Positions 8,276 to 16,807 of a stretch of 64,000 nt of DNA are shown piece by piece. The DNA comes from Cognatiluteimonas lumbrici (GTDB lineage Bacteria; Pseudomonadota; Gammaproteobacteria; Xanthomonadales; Xanthomonadaceae). The stretch's first letter is position 1; each line of letters begins with the position of its first letter. The notes under the pieces are model-generated. The model worked only from the letters and a program-made list of their open reading frames with translations. It searched no databases and was not told where the DNA came from. The stretch lies in assembly GCF_006476065.1 (NCBI RefSeq), contig NZ_ML636798.1, forward strand, positions 186,001 through 250,000, in the 5' to 3' direction. Both the position numbers and the translations under genes were made by a program.

Positions 8276-9544
8276 ATGCTCGAGGATGCATTGAAGCAGG
8301 ATTCCGGACCCGCCCGCCGCCGTGCCACCCGCCAGGTGCGGGTCGGCAACGTGCCGGTCGGCGGCGGCGCCCCGGTGGTGGTGCAGTCCATGACCAACAC
8401 CGACACCGCCGACGTCGCCGCGACGACGAAGCAGGTGGCCGAGCTCTGGCGCGCCGGCTCCGAGATCGTGCGCGTCACCGTCAACACCCCCGACGCCGCC
8501 GCCGCGGTTCCGCGCATCGTGGACAAGCTGGCGATGATGGGCGTCGAGGTGCCGATCGTCGGCGACTTCCACTACAACGGCCACCAGTTGCTGGCGAAGG
8601 AACCCGCCTGCGCGCGCGCGCTGGCCAAGTACCGCATCAACCCCGGCAACGTCGGCTTCGGCAGGAAGAAGGACCTGCAGTTCGCGCAATTGGTCGAGTT
8701 CGCCATCGCCAACGGCAAGCCGGTGCGCATCGGCGCCAACTGGGGCTCGCTCGACCAGGCGCTGGCGACCACCCTGATGGACGAGAACGCGACCCGCGCC
8801 GAGCCCTGGGACGCCGCCCGCGTGCTGCGCGAGGCGCTGATCCGTTCGGCGCTGGACTCGGCCGCGCGCGCGGTCGAACTGGGCCTGCCGCCCGAGCGCA
8901 TCATCCTGAGCTGCAAGGTCAGCGGCGTGCAGGAGCTGATCGCGGTCTACCGCGACCTCGCCGCGCGCAGCGACTTCGCGCTGCACCTGGGCCTGACCGA
9001 GGCCGGCATCGGCAGCAAGGGCATCGTCGCCTCCAGCGCCGCGCTCGCGGTGCTGCTGCAGGAGGGCATCGGCGACACCATCCGCATCTCGCTCACGCCC
9101 GAACCGGGCGCTCCGCGCACCCAGGAGGTCGTGGTCGCGCAGGAACTGCTGCAGACCATGGGCCTGCGCGCGTTCACGCCGATGGTCACCGCCTGCCCGG
9201 GCTGCGGCCGCACCACCTCCGAGTTCTTCCAGCACCTGGCCCAGGTGGTGCAGGAGCACGTGCGCGCCAGGATGCCGGAGTGGCGCATCAGCCATCCCGG
9301 CGCCGAGAACCTGACCCTCGCGGTGATGGGTTGCGTGGTCAACGGCCCGGGCGAGTCGCGCCACGCCAACATCGGCATCTCGCTGCCGGGCACCGGCGAG
9401 GCACCGTCGGCACCGGTGTTCGTGGACGGTGAAAAGACCGTCACCCTGCGCGGCGATAGCATCGCGGAGGACTTCATCGCGATCATCGACGCCTATGTCG
9501 AACGACGCTTCGGCGCCGACGCCACCGCCCACGCCAACGTCTGA
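8276..9544 (+). CDS. ispG: 4-hydroxy-3-methylbut-2-en-1-yl diphosphate synthase (IspG/GcpE)
   Basis: 422-residue [4Fe-4S] enzyme of the MEP isoprenoid pathway that converts MEcPP to HMBPP using flavodoxin or ferredoxin electrons. N-terminal TIM-barrel features: [12 protein letters not shown] (~37-48), [11 protein letters not shown] (~94-104), INPGNVGF (~119-126), [14 protein letters not shown] (~149-162). The cluster ligands are Cys307 and Cys310 (CPGC) and Cys353 (GCVVNGPGE), with Glu360 as the fourth family ligand. Length is slightly longer than E. coli IspG (372), as in other xanthomonads. The 3' end overlaps the PAP2 phosphatase gene by 50 nt, which suggests co-transcription with an undecaprenyl- or lipid-phosphate phosphatase and links isoprenoid supply to carrier lipid use (inference). 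Confidence 0.97.
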   Translation: MLEDALKQDSGPARRRATRQVRVGNVPVGGGAPVVVQSMTNTDTADVAATTKQVAELWRAGSEIVRVTVNTPDAAAAVPRIVDKLAMMGVEVPIVGDFHYNGHQLLAKEPACARALAKYRINPGNVGFGRKKDLQFAQLVEFAIANGKPVRIGANWGSLDQALATTLMDENATRAEPWDAARVLREALIRSALDSAARAVELGLPPERIILSCKVSGVQELIAVYRDLAARSDFALHLGLTEAGIGSKGIVASSAALAVLLQEGIGDTIRISLTPEPGAPRTQEVVVAQELLQTMGLRAFTPMVTACPGCGRTTSEFFQHLAQVVQEHVRARMPEWRISHPGAENLTLAVMGCVVNGPGESRHANIGISLPGTGEAPSAPVFVDGEKTVTLRGDSIAEDFIAIIDAYVERRFGADATAHANV

Positions 9545-10271
9545 GGCCGCCCGCGCGCTGCGCGACGAAGCGCGCTTCGGCGCCGCGTTCCTGCGCCGCC
9601 ACGGCCTGCGCCTGCTGGTGCTGTTCGGCCTCATCGGTCTGTCGCTCTGGGGCTTCGCCGAACTCGCGGATGAAGTGGGCGAGGGCGAACCGTTCCCGTT
9701 CGACGACCCGCTGCTGCTGTTCGCGCATGACATGGCCCGGGCAGGCTTCGACCGCTTCTTCCTGCTTGCCTCGCGGCTGGGCTACGAGGGCGTGATCGTC
9801 GCCGACACCCTGCTGGTGCTCGCGCTGCTGTTCCGCCACCGCCTGCGCGCCAGCCTGTTCGCCGCCACCGCCTTCCTCGGCTCGATGCTGCTCAACGTCG
9901 CCACCAAGCACTTCTTCGAACGCATCCGCCCTGCGCTCTGGGACTCGATCGCCCCCGAGACCACCTACAGCTTCCCCAGCGGCCACGCCATGGGCTCCAT
10001 CACCCTGGCCTGGGTCGCCATCCTCCTCCTCCGACACCTCGACACCCCGCACGCGCGCATCCTGCGCCCCCTGGTCGTCGCCCTAGCCACCACCTTCGTC
10101 CTCTCCGTCGGTCTCTCCCGCATCTACCTCGGCGTCCACTATCCCAGCGACATCCTCGCCGGCTGGACCGCCGCCACCGCCTGGACCCTGGCCACCTACG
10201 GGTTGATCTACCCCCGCGGCCGTCCCTTCTCCCCGCCCAGCGGGGAGAAGGTGGCCCGAAGGGCCGGATGA
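9495..10271 (+). CDS. PAP2-family membrane phosphatase
   Basis: 258-residue integral membrane phosphatase with about six hydrophobic helices. The three PAP2 motifs are intact: KHFFERIRP (~137-145), the PSGH motif (~159-162) and [12 protein letters not shown] (~209-220). Such enzymes dephosphorylate phosphatidate, phosphatidylglycerophosphate or undecaprenyl diphosphate on the outer face of the inner membrane; the substrate is unassigned. ATG 9495 lies inside the end of ispG (50-nt overlap), and earlier in-frame starts would overlap more of it. The last ~17 residues, [17 protein letters not shown], are encoded by the left arm of a repeat cassette, and the TGA is also in that arm. The natural C-terminus has therefore been extended or replaced by the repeat. 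Confidence 0.92.
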   Translation: MSNDASAPTPPPTPTSEAARALRDEARFGAAFLRRHGLRLLVLFGLIGLSLWGFAELADEVGEGEPFPFDDPLLLFAHDMARAGFDRFFLLASRLGYEGVIVADTLLVLALLFRHRLRASLFAATAFLGSMLLNVATKHFFERIRPALWDSIAPETTYSFPSGHAMGSITLAWVAILLLRHLDTPHARILRPLVVALATTFVLSVGLSRIYLGVHYPSDILAGWTAATAWTLATYGLIYPRGRPFSPPSGEKVARRAG

Positions 10272-10281
10272 GGGGCAAGCT
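10214..10281 (+). repeat. Left inverted arm of the DUF559 cassette
   Basis: 68 bp forming two hairpins: an 11-bp stem CTTCTCCCCGC with its complement, then GGCCC-GAA-GGGCC, followed by GGATGAGGGGCAAGCT. It matches the reverse complement of 10697..10763 except for one substitution, one indel and four paired changes in the second hairpin. It encodes the C-terminal tail and stop of the PAP2 gene. Confidence 0.85.
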
Positions 10282-10283
10282 CT

Positions 10284-10631
10284 TCACCCCCGCCCCAGCA
10301 ACCCTTCCAACACCGCATCCAGCACCCCCTCCGTCTCCCCCAGCACCTCGTCGTTCCAGAACCGCAGCACACGGAATCCTTTCCATTCCAGGTAATGCGT
10401 CCGTGCAGCGTCGTACGACGCGCGCGCGGCGTGCTGGCCTCCATCGGCCTCGACCACCAAGCGTGCCCTGAGGCAATCGAAGTCGACGTAGTACGGCCCG
10501 ATCTTGTGTTGGCGGCGGAACTTGAAGCCTTTGAGTCGCCGATCCCGGAGCAAGTACCAGAGGCGTTGCTCTGCTTCCGTGGATGATTGGCGGAGTTCGC
10601 GCTCGCGGGTATGGGGACGGTGGCCGCGCAT
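10284..10631 (-). CDS. DUF559 endonuclease-domain protein
   Basis: 115-residue single-domain protein of the DUF559 family, distantly related to very-short-patch-repair (Vsr) endonucleases. Family features: STEAEQRLWYLLRDRRLKG (17-35), FKFRRQHKIGPYYVDFDC (36-53), LVVEADGGQH (58-67) and GFRVLRFWNDEVL (~84-96). The putative PD-(D/E)XK-type site is D50 ... E61-A-D63 with Q66-H67. The full family length is present and the reading frame is clean. ATG 10631 is the first start. There is no methylase or other partner beside it; instead the gene fills the space between two inverted repeats. The biological role is unproven: DNA repair, selfish mobility or defence are all possible. Confidence 0.88.
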   Translation of the reverse strand: MRGHRPHTRERELRQSSTEAEQRLWYLLRDRRLKGFKFRRQHKIGPYYVDFDCLRARLVVEADGGQHAARASYDAARTHYLEWKGFRVLRFWNDEVLGETEGVLDAVLEGLLGRG

Positions 10632-10696
10632 CGGGGGAGGATGCGTCGGAGATCTGGGTGCGTCTGTGGGGGAGTTGTGGAAGGGCGTGTGGGGAA

Positions 10697-10763
10697 AGCT
10701 TGCCCCTCATCCGCCGCTTCGCGGCACCTTCTCCCCGCGGGCGGGGAGAAGGGACGACCGCGG
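10697..10763 (-). repeat. Right inverted arm of the DUF559 cassette
   Basis: 67-bp inverted copy of 10214..10281. Its second hairpin reads GCCGC-GAA-GCGGC where the left copy reads GGCCC-GAA-GGGCC, so base pairing is kept although the stem sequence differs. The remaining flank of the gene (10632..10696) is plain G/T-rich sequence with no feature I can name. Confidence 0.85.
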
Positions 10764-10800
10764 CTTGGGTGCAGCCGCCGTCCCTCCGAAGTCTGCGCGG

Positions 10801-11739
10801 CTATTCGCCGGGTTTGGCGGCTTCGACGGGGGCCGTGGTCGCGGCCTTGCGCGAGAGCGTCGCTTCGCGATGCGCGATGTAGCCGTTGGCCCCGAAGATG
10901 ATCACCGCGCCAACCACCGTCCAGACGCTGATCACTTCCCCGAACAGGATCCACGCCAGCCCCGTCACCAGCGGCAGCTGCATGAAGCTGATCGGCGTCA
11001 GCGCGGACACCTCGCCCAGCTTCAACGCCCGCGTCCAGAACAGTTGTCCGCCTGTACCGAGCACGCCGATCGCCACCAGCCACAGCCAGGTGATGCCCGA
11101 CGGCCAAGTCCAGTCGAACAGCGCCGGCACCAGCGACAGCGGCACCCAGAACACGTAGGTGTAGAACACGATCGTGTCCGGAGCGTCCACCCGCGACAGC
11201 TGCTTGATCTGGATCGCCACCACGCTGCTCAGCAGCGCCGCGGCCACCGCCACCAGCGAGCCCGCGCTGAAGCCCTCGGTGCCCGGGCGCACGATCACCA
11301 GCACGCCGATGAAGCCCAGCACCACCGCCGTCCAGCGGCGCCTGCGCACGACCTCGCCGAGCCAGATCACCGCGAGGATGGTCACGAACAGCGGTGCCGA
11401 GTACGACAGCGAGATCGCCTGCGCCATCGGCAGGTTACCGATCGCCCAGAAACCGCACAGCATCGAGGCCACGCCGATCGCGCAGCGCACGAAGTAGCGC
11501 GGCAGCTGTTGCGTGCGGAACACCCCGCGCCCGCTGCGGTGCAGGAACGGCAGCAGCGCCAGCAATCCGAAGAAGTTGCGGAAGAAGGCGATCTCGACCG
11601 TCGGCACGTCGGCGTCGGAGGCAATCCGGATCACCACCGCCATCAGCCCGAAGAACGTCGTGCTGAGCAGCATCAGCCCGGCGGCCTTCAGGAACGGCGG
11701 CGTCGATTTCTGCGGACCGGCCGCGGCGTCCGTGCTCAC
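10801..11739 (-). CDS. EamA-family (DMT) transporter
   Basis: 312-residue inner-membrane permease of the drug/metabolite transporter superfamily: ten hydrophobic helices arranged as two EamA repeats (about 18-150 and 165-290). Recognisable pieces are STTFFGLMAVVIRIASD (~22-38), PLFVTILAVIWLGEVVRRRRW (~115-135) and QLFWTRALKLGEVSALTPISF (~230-250). The substrate is unknown; relatives export amino acids, nucleosides or riboflavin-like compounds. The start is GTG at 11739, within a GTGA overlap with the murB stop, which argues for translational coupling. It is the last gene of pyrD-murB-EamA. The stop codon lies just outside the right arm of the DUF559 cassette. Confidence 0.88.
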   Translation of the reverse strand: MSTDAAAGPQKSTPPFLKAAGLMLLSTTFFGLMAVVIRIASDADVPTVEIAFFRNFFGLLALLPFLHRSGRGVFRTQQLPRYFVRCAIGVASMLCGFWAIGNLPMAQAISLSYSAPLFVTILAVIWLGEVVRRRRWTAVVLGFIGVLVIVRPGTEGFSAGSLVAVAAALLSSVVAIQIKQLSRVDAPDTIVFYTYVFWVPLSLVPALFDWTWPSGITWLWLVAIGVLGTGGQLFWTRALKLGEVSALTPISFMQLPLVTGLAWILFGEVISVWTVVGAVIIFGANGYIAHREATLSRKAATTAPVEAAKPGE

Positions 11740-12812
11740 CAGCGCGCTCCCACGATCCGCGGCTCCGGCTCGATCGCCACCCCGAAGCGCTCCCGGACCG
11801 AGGCCGCGATCCGCCGCGCAAGGTCCAGCAGCTGCGCGCCGCTGGCGCCGCCGTGGTTGACCAGCACCAGCGCGTGGCTCGCGGCCACGCCGGCATCGCC
11901 CTCGCGGTGGCCCTTCCAGCCGCAGGCATCGATCAGCCAGGCCGCCGAGAGCTTGCGCACGCCGGCGTCGTTGCCGCGGAACACGGGCAGGGCGGGGTGC
12001 TCGGCCTGCAGTGCCTCGGCCTGCGCCACCGGCACCATCGGGTTCTTGAAGAAACTGCCGGCATTGCCGATCACGGCCGGGTCCGGCAGCTTGCGGCGAC
12101 GGATGCGGCACACCGCCTCGGCCACCTGCGAAGGACGCGCGGCGCCGGCGTCCACGCCCATCGCCGCCAGTTCCTCGCCGATGCCCGCGTACTCCAGCCG
12201 CAACTCCGGCCTGCGCGGCAGCGCCAGCTCGACCGCGGTGACCACGAACCGGTCCGGCTCGTGCTTGAAGCGGCTGTCGCGGTAGGAGAACGCGCACTCG
12301 TCCGCGGAGAAGCGGTGCAGCGTCCGGGTCGCGCGTTCGAACGCCTCCACCGCGTGGATGCGCTCGCGCACCTCGACCCCGTAGGCGCCGATGTTCTGGA
12401 TCGGCGCGGCGCCGACCGTGCCCGGGATCAGCGCCAGGTTCTCCAGCCCCGACAGGCCCTGGCCGAGGGTCCACAGCACCAGGTCGTGCCACTCGCCGCC
12501 GGCCTCGGCGCGCACGATCGCGTGGGTGCCGTCGTCGCCGACGATGCGCCGCCCGCGTCCGGTGAGCGCGACCACGACGCCTTCGGGATCGCCGGCGAAC
12601 AGCAGGTTGCTGCCGCCGCCCAGCACCAGTACCGGGCCGTCGCGCAGCATGGCGTTGCCGAACAGCTCCGGCAGCGCCGCCGCGTCCGGCACCTCGACCA
12701 GCATCGGCGCGCGCGCAGGCACGCCGAAGGTGTTGCGCGCGTCCAGGCGCGCGTCCTCGAAGATCCGGTAACCGGGGGCGGGCGGGGTGCCTGCGGCGGG
12801 GGCGTCATTCAT
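11736..12812 (-). CDS. murB: UDP-N-acetylenolpyruvoylglucosamine reductase
   Basis: 358-residue FAD enzyme reducing UDP-GlcNAc-enolpyruvate to UDP-MurNAc, the second committed step of peptidoglycan precursor synthesis in the cytoplasm. FAD-binding sequence [12 protein letters not shown] (~61-72) and [26 protein letters not shown] (~119-144) are intact. The C-terminal substrate domain has FSYRDSRFK (~174-182), [18 protein letters not shown] (~241-258) with the proton-donor Ser of NAGSFF, and [12 protein letters not shown] (~290-301). The YxxS loop marks it as a type I MurB like the E. coli enzyme (342 aa). It overlaps pyrD by 8 nt and EamA by 4 nt, so the three genes form one operon. Confidence 0.96.
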   Translation of the reverse strand: MNDAPAAGTPPAPGYRIFEDARLDARNTFGVPARAPMLVEVPDAAALPELFGNAMLRDGPVLVLGGGSNLLFAGDPEGVVVALTGRGRRIVGDDGTHAIVRAEAGGEWHDLVLWTLGQGLSGLENLALIPGTVGAAPIQNIGAYGVEVRERIHAVEAFERATRTLHRFSADECAFSYRDSRFKHEPDRFVVTAVELALPRRPELRLEYAGIGEELAAMGVDAGAARPSQVAEAVCRIRRRKLPDPAVIGNAGSFFKNPMVPVAQAEALQAEHPALPVFRGNDAGVRKLSAAWLIDACGWKGHREGDAGVAASHALVLVNHGGASGAQLLDLARRIAASVRERFGVAIEPEPRIVGARW

Positions 12813-13866
12813 CCGGGGGCAGGTTACCCCGGCTGGGTGCTTCCTTGCGTCGGCGCATGGCGTCCACGCACTCGCCGACCAGCGCCGGGCCGCGATACAC
12901 CAGCCCCGTGTACAGCTGCACCAGGTTGGCGCCGGCCGCCATTTTCTTGGCGGCGTCGGGCCCGCCCATGATCCCGCCGACGCCGACCAGCGGGATCGTC
13001 TCCGGCAGGCGCGTGCGCAGCATCCGCAGCACCGCGGTGGACTTCTCCATCAGCGGCGCGCCCGACAGGCCGCCGGTCTCCCTGGCCAGCGGGTGGTCCT
13101 GCACCGCGATCCGCGAGGTGGTGGTGTTCGTCGCGACCACGCCGTCCACCTGCAGGTCGCCCAGCACCCGCGCGCAGGCCTCGACGTCGTCGTCGCTGAG
13201 GTCGGGCGCGACCTTGACCAGCATCGGCACGCGCTTGCCGTGCAGCGCGCCCAGCCGTTCCTGCGCCTCGCGCAGGGTGCCGACCAGCCGCCGCAGTGCC
13301 TGCTCCTCCTGCAGCTCGCGCAGGCCGGCGGTGTTGGGCGAGGAGATGTTGACCGTGATGTAGTCGGCGAGCGGGTAGATCCGCTCCAGGCAGAACAGGT
13401 AGTCGCCCTCGGCGAAGTCGTTGGGCGTGTCCTTGTTCTTGCCGATGTTGATGCCGAGCAGGCCGTTGCCGGCGCGGCGCGCGCGCGAGACATTGCGCAC
13501 CAGCGCCTCGACGCCGTCGTTGTTGAAGCCCATGCGGTTGATCAGGGCCTGTTGCCGCGGCAGCCGGAACAGGCGCGGGGCAGGGTTGCCGGCCTGCGGC
13601 CGCGGCGTGACCGTGCCGACCTCGACGAAGCCGAAGCCCAGGCCGAGCAGCGCGTCCACGTGCTCGCCGTTCTTGTCCAGCCCCGCGGCCAGGCCCACCG
13701 GATTGGGGAACGCCAGCCCCAGCACCTTGGTCACCAGCGGCGCCACCGGCGGCGCCAGCAACCGCCCGAGCGCGGTCCCGTGCACCCGGTCGAGCGCGCG
13801 CAAGGTCACCCCGTGCGCGCGCTCCGCCTCCATCGAGAACAGCAGTGGCCGCACCAACCTGTACAC
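12805..13866 (-). CDS. pyrD: Dihydroorotate dehydrogenase (quinone), class 2
   Basis: 353-residue FMN enzyme oxidising dihydroorotate to orotate in pyrimidine synthesis, passing electrons to quinone at the inner membrane. The N-terminal amphipathic region ([14 protein letters not shown]) marks the membrane-bound class 2. Other features are [14 protein letters not shown] (~54-67), [17 protein letters not shown] (~78-94), NRMGFNNDG (~110-118), [10 protein letters not shown] (~140-149), [15 protein letters not shown] (~170-184), [10 protein letters not shown] (~220-229), ATNTTTS (~247-253) and [11 protein letters not shown] (~303-313). The start is GTG at 13866 with AGGAG at a proper distance upstream. 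It heads the pyrD-murB-EamA operon; the 81-nt upstream gap holds a heptamer repeat. Confidence 0.96.
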   Translation of the reverse strand: MYRLVRPLLFSMEAERAHGVTLRALDRVHGTALGRLLAPPVAPLVTKVLGLAFPNPVGLAAGLDKNGEHVDALLGLGFGFVEVGTVTPRPQAGNPAPRLFRLPRQQALINRMGFNNDGVEALVRNVSRARRAGNGLLGINIGKNKDTPNDFAEGDYLFCLERIYPLADYITVNISSPNTAGLRELQEEQALRRLVGTLREAQERLGALHGKRVPMLVKVAPDLSDDDVEACARVLGDLQVDGVVATNTTTSRIAVQDHPLARETGGLSGAPLMEKSTAVLRMLRTRLPETIPLVGVGGIMGGPDAAKKMAAGANLVQLYTGLVYRGPALVGECVDAMRRRKEAPSRGNLPPDE

Positions 13867-13905
13867 CCGGCAGCTCCTCGCTCCGTCAGTCCGCCGCGGC
13901 CAACA

Positions 13906-13932
13906 GTTCCCTGTTCCCCGTTCCCTGTTCCC
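13906..13932. repeat. Four tandem GTTCCCY heptamers
   Basis: GTTCCCT, GTTCCCC, GTTCCCT and GTTCCC follow one another without spacing between the pyrD start and the stop of the upstream ALDH gene. It lies in the only space available for a pyrD promoter. Function is unknown; it may be a short intergenic repeat of this group. Confidence 0.7.
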
Positions 13933-13947
13933 GCTTTCGCCCTTGTC

Positions 13948-15480
13948 CTACAAGTCGAACTTGATCCCCTGCGCCAGCGGCAGCGAATCCGAGTAATTGA
14001 TCGTGTTCGTCTGCCGCCGCATGTAGGCCTTCCACGCATCCGAGCCCGATTCCCGGCCACCGCCGGTCTCCTTCTCGCCGCCGAAGGCGCCGCCGATCTC
14101 GGCCCCGGAGGTGCCGATGTTGACGTTGGCGATGCCGCAATCCGAACCGGCCGCCGACAGGAACTTCTCCGCCGCCTTCAGGTTGTTGGTGAAGATGGAG
14201 GAGGACAGGCCCTGCGGCACGTCGTTCTGCATCGCGATCGCGTCGTCGAGGTCGCGGTACTTCATCACGTACAGGATCGGCGCGAAGGTCTCGGTCTGCA
14301 CCACCTCGGCGTCGTTGGACAGGCCGGTGACGATGGTTGGCAGCACGAAGTTGCCGGGCCGGTCGATCGCGGCGCCGCCGGTGGCGATGGTGCCGCCGGC
14401 CGCCTTGGCCTGCTCGATCGCGGCCAGGTAGGCCTTGACCGCGTCCTGGCTGTTGAGCGGACCCATCAGGTTCTTCGGGTCGGTCGGGTCGCCGATCTTG
14501 CCTTCGACCTGCTTGTACGCGGACACCAGCTTGGCGAGCACGTCGTCGTAGATGGACTCGTGCACGAACAGGCGGCGGGTGGTGGTGCAGCGCTGGCCGG
14601 CGGTGCCCACCGCGCCGAACACGATGCCCGGGATCGCCAGCTTCAGGTCCGCGGTCTCGTCGAGGATGATCGCGTTGTTGCCGCCGAGCTCGAGCAGCGA
14701 GCGGCCCATGCGCCGCGCCACGCGCTCGCCGACATGACGGCCGACCTTGGTGGAACCGGTGAACGACACCAGCGCGATGCGCCTGTCGTCCACGAACTCC
14801 TGCGCCAGCTCGTTGCCGGCGTCGTTGAACAGGTAGAACAGGTCCGGGAAGCCGGCTTCGCGCAGCGCCTCGTTGCAGATGCGCATGGAGGCGATCGCCG
14901 ACAGCGGGGTCTTGGGCGACGGCTTCCAGATCGAGATGTCGCCGCAGACCGCGGCCACGAACGCATTCCAGGACCAGACCGCGACCGGGAAGTTGAACGC
15001 CGAGATGATCCCGACCAGGCCGATCGGATGCCACTGCTCGTACATGCGGTGGCCGGGGCGCTCGGAATGCATGGTCAGGCCGTAGAGCTGGCGCGACAGG
15101 CCGACCGAGAAGTCGGCGATGTCGATCATCTCCTGGACCTCGCCGTCGCCTTCCGGCTTGGACTTGCCCATCTCCAGCGCGACCAGCGAGCCGAGCGCGT
15201 CCTTGTGCTTGCGCAGCGCGTCGGCGCACAGCCGGATGGCCTCGCCGCGGCGCGGGGCCGGGGTGGTGCGCCAGGCCTTGAAGCCCTCCTGCGCGCGCCG
15301 GACGATGGTCTCGTAGTCCTCGCGGCTGGTGGCCTGGACCTTCGCCAGCACCTTGCCGTCGGTCGGGTTCACCGGCTCCAGCACCCCGGCGCCGGTCGCC
15401 TTCGACCACTCGCCATTGCCCAGGTAGGTGCCCGACTCGTTTTCGGTGAGTCCAAGCGCGGTCAACACGGGATGCGTCAT
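13948..15480 (-). CDS. ALDH7-family aldehyde dehydrogenase (aminoadipate-semialdehyde / P6C dehydrogenase type)
   Basis: 510-residue NAD(P)-dependent aldehyde dehydrogenase of the antiquitin (ALDH7A1) subfamily, which typically oxidises alpha-aminoadipate semialdehyde in lysine catabolism. Key features are [18 protein letters not shown] (~102-119), [14 protein letters not shown] (~160-173), WKPSPKTPL (~186-194), [12 protein letters not shown] (~241-252), [12 protein letters not shown] with the general base Glu (~263-274), [14 protein letters not shown] with the nucleophile Cys (~297-310) and [33 protein letters not shown] (~450-482), the ALDH7 hallmark. ATG 15480 follows AGGAG. It lies directly downstream of a tRNA-Arg gene and is monocistronic. 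The nearby LysA suggests a possible lysine link, but that is inference. Confidence 0.92.
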   Translation of the reverse strand: MTHPVLTALGLTENESGTYLGNGEWSKATGAGVLEPVNPTDGKVLAKVQATSREDYETIVRRAQEGFKAWRTTPAPRRGEAIRLCADALRKHKDALGSLVALEMGKSKPEGDGEVQEMIDIADFSVGLSRQLYGLTMHSERPGHRMYEQWHPIGLVGIISAFNFPVAVWSWNAFVAAVCGDISIWKPSPKTPLSAIASMRICNEALREAGFPDLFYLFNDAGNELAQEFVDDRRIALVSFTGSTKVGRHVGERVARRMGRSLLELGGNNAIILDETADLKLAIPGIVFGAVGTAGQRCTTTRRLFVHESIYDDVLAKLVSAYKQVEGKIGDPTDPKNLMGPLNSQDAVKAYLAAIEQAKAAGGTIATGGAAIDRPGNFVLPTIVTGLSNDAEVVQTETFAPILYVMKYRDLDDAIAMQNDVPQGLSSSIFTNNLKAAEKFLSAAGSDCGIANVNIGTSGAEIGGAFGGEKETGGGRESGSDAWKAYMRRQTNTINYSDSLPLAQGIKFDL

Positions 15481-15496
15481 TACAAACTCCTGTTCG

Positions 15497-15573
15497 TGGC
15501 GCCCCCGGCGCGATTCGAACGCACGACCTTCCCCTTAGGAGGGGGACGCTCTATCCAGCTGAGCTACGGGGGC
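15497..15573 (-). tRNA. tRNA-Arg (anticodon CCT)
   Basis: 77 nt with a 7-bp acceptor stem (GCCCCCG/CGGGGGC), D arm GCTC...GAGC, anticodon stem TCCCC/GGGGA with loop CTCCTAA, T arm TTCGAAT and encoded CCA. Its 5' half (15551..15573) is also the 3' end of the symporter reading frame, whose TAG stop falls in the D loop. Confidence 0.97.
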
Positions 15574-16807
15574 CTGGAACCGCCGATTTTCGCACGACCA
15601 CGCTGTTGGCGGCCATGTCGCCGCTCACGTTGCCGACGGTCGCGAACACGTCCGGGATGGTATCCACGGCCAGCAGCAGGCCCAGCGGCCCGACCGGCAG
15701 CCCCATCGCCGCGGTGACCGGCAGGTTGGTGGCCATGAAGCTGACCTGCCCGGGCAGGCCGACCGAGCCCATGCTGATCAGCACCGCCAGCCCGGCGCCG
15801 GTGGCGAGCTGGGCCGGGGTGAGTTCGATGCCGAAGGCCCAGGCGATGAAGCAGGCCGTGGCCATGTACTGGATCGGACTGGTGATGCGGAACAGCGAGA
15901 CCGCCATCGGCAGCACCAGCGACGATACCTCGCGCGGATAGCCGAGGTTGCGCTCGGAGCTCTGCAGCATCGCCGGCAGCGAGGCCAGCGAGGACTGGGT
16001 GCTGGCGGCCACCGCCTGCGGCGGCAGCAGCGCCAGCGCGAAGCGGCGCAGCGGCTCGCCGCCCCAGACCAGCGCCACCGGCAGCATCAGCACCGTGGCC
16101 AGCAGGTACAGCAGGACCTCCAGGCCGATGTACACGCCGAGCGCGCTGATCATGCCGATGCCGGCGCGCGCACACACCGCCAGGATCAGCGCGAACACGC
16201 CGAACGGCGCCGCCCACAGCACCCAGCGCACGATCACGATCATCGCGTCGGCGATCGCCTGGAAGAAATCCACCAGCTTGGCGCGGTGGTCGCCGCCGAT
16301 GCGGGTCAGCGCGAAGCCGAAGAACAGCGCGAACACCACCAGCGGCAGCATCGCGCTCTCGGCAGCGGCCGCGATCGCGTTGCTGGGCACCATGGCGACG
16401 AGGGAGTCGGCCCAGCTCGCCGGCTGGGTGGCGGCGGCCGCACCGGTGCCGGCGGCGCTGTGCAGGGCCGCGGCCAGGTCGGGGTCGCGCGGCACCAGCG
16501 CCAGCAGCGCCGGGGCCAGGACCGCGGCCATCGCCGCCGCCCCGGCCAGGATCAGCAGGAACACGATGATCGCGCGCCGCGCCACGCGCCCGGTGGCGGC
16601 GGCGTCGGCGGCGGTGTTGACGCCCACGATCACCAATGCCAGCACCAGCGGCACCACGGTCATCTGCAGCGCGTTGAGCCAGAGCTTGCCGAAGGGCTGC
16701 ACCACGTCGGCGACCCGGGCCCCGAGCGCCGGGTCGAACCAGGCCAGCAGCAGGCCGAGCAGGGCGCCGGCGGCGAGGCCGGTCAGGATGCGTGCGGTGG
16801 CGCTCAT
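15551..16807 (-). CDS. Dicarboxylate/amino acid:cation symporter (DAACS, GltP/DctA type)
   Basis: 418-residue inner-membrane symporter of the DAACS family, which takes up glutamate, aspartate or C4-dicarboxylates with H+ or Na+. Visible features: about eight hydrophobic helices, PFGKLWLNALQMTVVPLVLALVIVG (~38-62), the first hairpin signature reduced to TQSSLASLPAML (~285-296), FRITSPIQYMAT (~320-331) and DTIPDVFATVGNVSGDMAA (~385-403). Its substrate-binding residues are not the textbook set, so specificity is open. In this locus a murein-derived acid such as glutamate is a reasonable guess. ATG 16807 forms an ATGA overlap with the upstream YkuD-type gene. The last ~8 codons run into tRNA-Arg, and the TAG stop lies in the tRNA D loop. 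Confidence 0.9.
   Translation of the reverse strand: MSATARILTGLAAGALLGLLLAWFDPALGARVADVVQPFGKLWLNALQMTVVPLVLALVIVGVNTAADAAATGRVARRAIIVFLLILAGAAAMAAVLAPALLALVPRDPDLAAALHSAAGTGAAAATQPASWADSLVAMVPSNAIAAAAESAMLPLVVFALFFGFALTRIGGDHRAKLVDFFQAIADAMIVIVRWVLWAAPFGVFALILAVCARAGIGMISALGVYIGLEVLLYLLATVLMLPVALVWGGEPLRRFALALLPPQAVAASTQSSLASLPAMLQSSERNLGYPREVSSLVLPMAVSLFRITSPIQYMATACFIAWAFGIELTPAQLATGAGLAVLISMGSVGLPGQVSFMATNLPVTAAMGLPVGPLGLLLAVDTIPDVFATVGNVSGDMAANSVVVRKSAVPGPRSSAG

Larger units (their letters stand above)
10214..10763 (-). mobile_element. Candidate mobile cassette: DUF559 nuclease gene between inverted repeats
   Basis: A 550-bp unit made of two inverted ~67-bp two-hairpin repeats bracketing one gene for a DUF559 nuclease-like protein. 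The left boundary lies inside the C-terminus of the PAP2 gene and the right boundary is 37 nt from the EamA stop codon, so the unit sits exactly between two convergent host genes. No transposase and no clear target-site duplication is visible. Mobility is inferred from the repeat structure and position. Confidence 0.45.

Noticed and set aside
9429-9494. Earlier in-frame starts for the PAP2 gene
   Set aside because: They would overlap ispG by over 100 nt and add residues unlike a membrane-protein N-terminus; ATG 9495 is simpler.
10284-10631. Part of a restriction-modification or other multi-gene defence system
   Set aside because: No methylase, helicase or accessory gene is adjacent; neighbours are housekeeping genes, so only a solitary nuclease cassette is supported.
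13906-13932. Possible CRISPR-like array
   Set aside because: Units are 7 bp and directly adjacent with no spacers, and no cas gene is present.
15497-15573. tRNA-Arg as an integration site of a genomic island
   Set aside because: No integrase and no second copy of the tRNA 3' end is visible on either side in this window.
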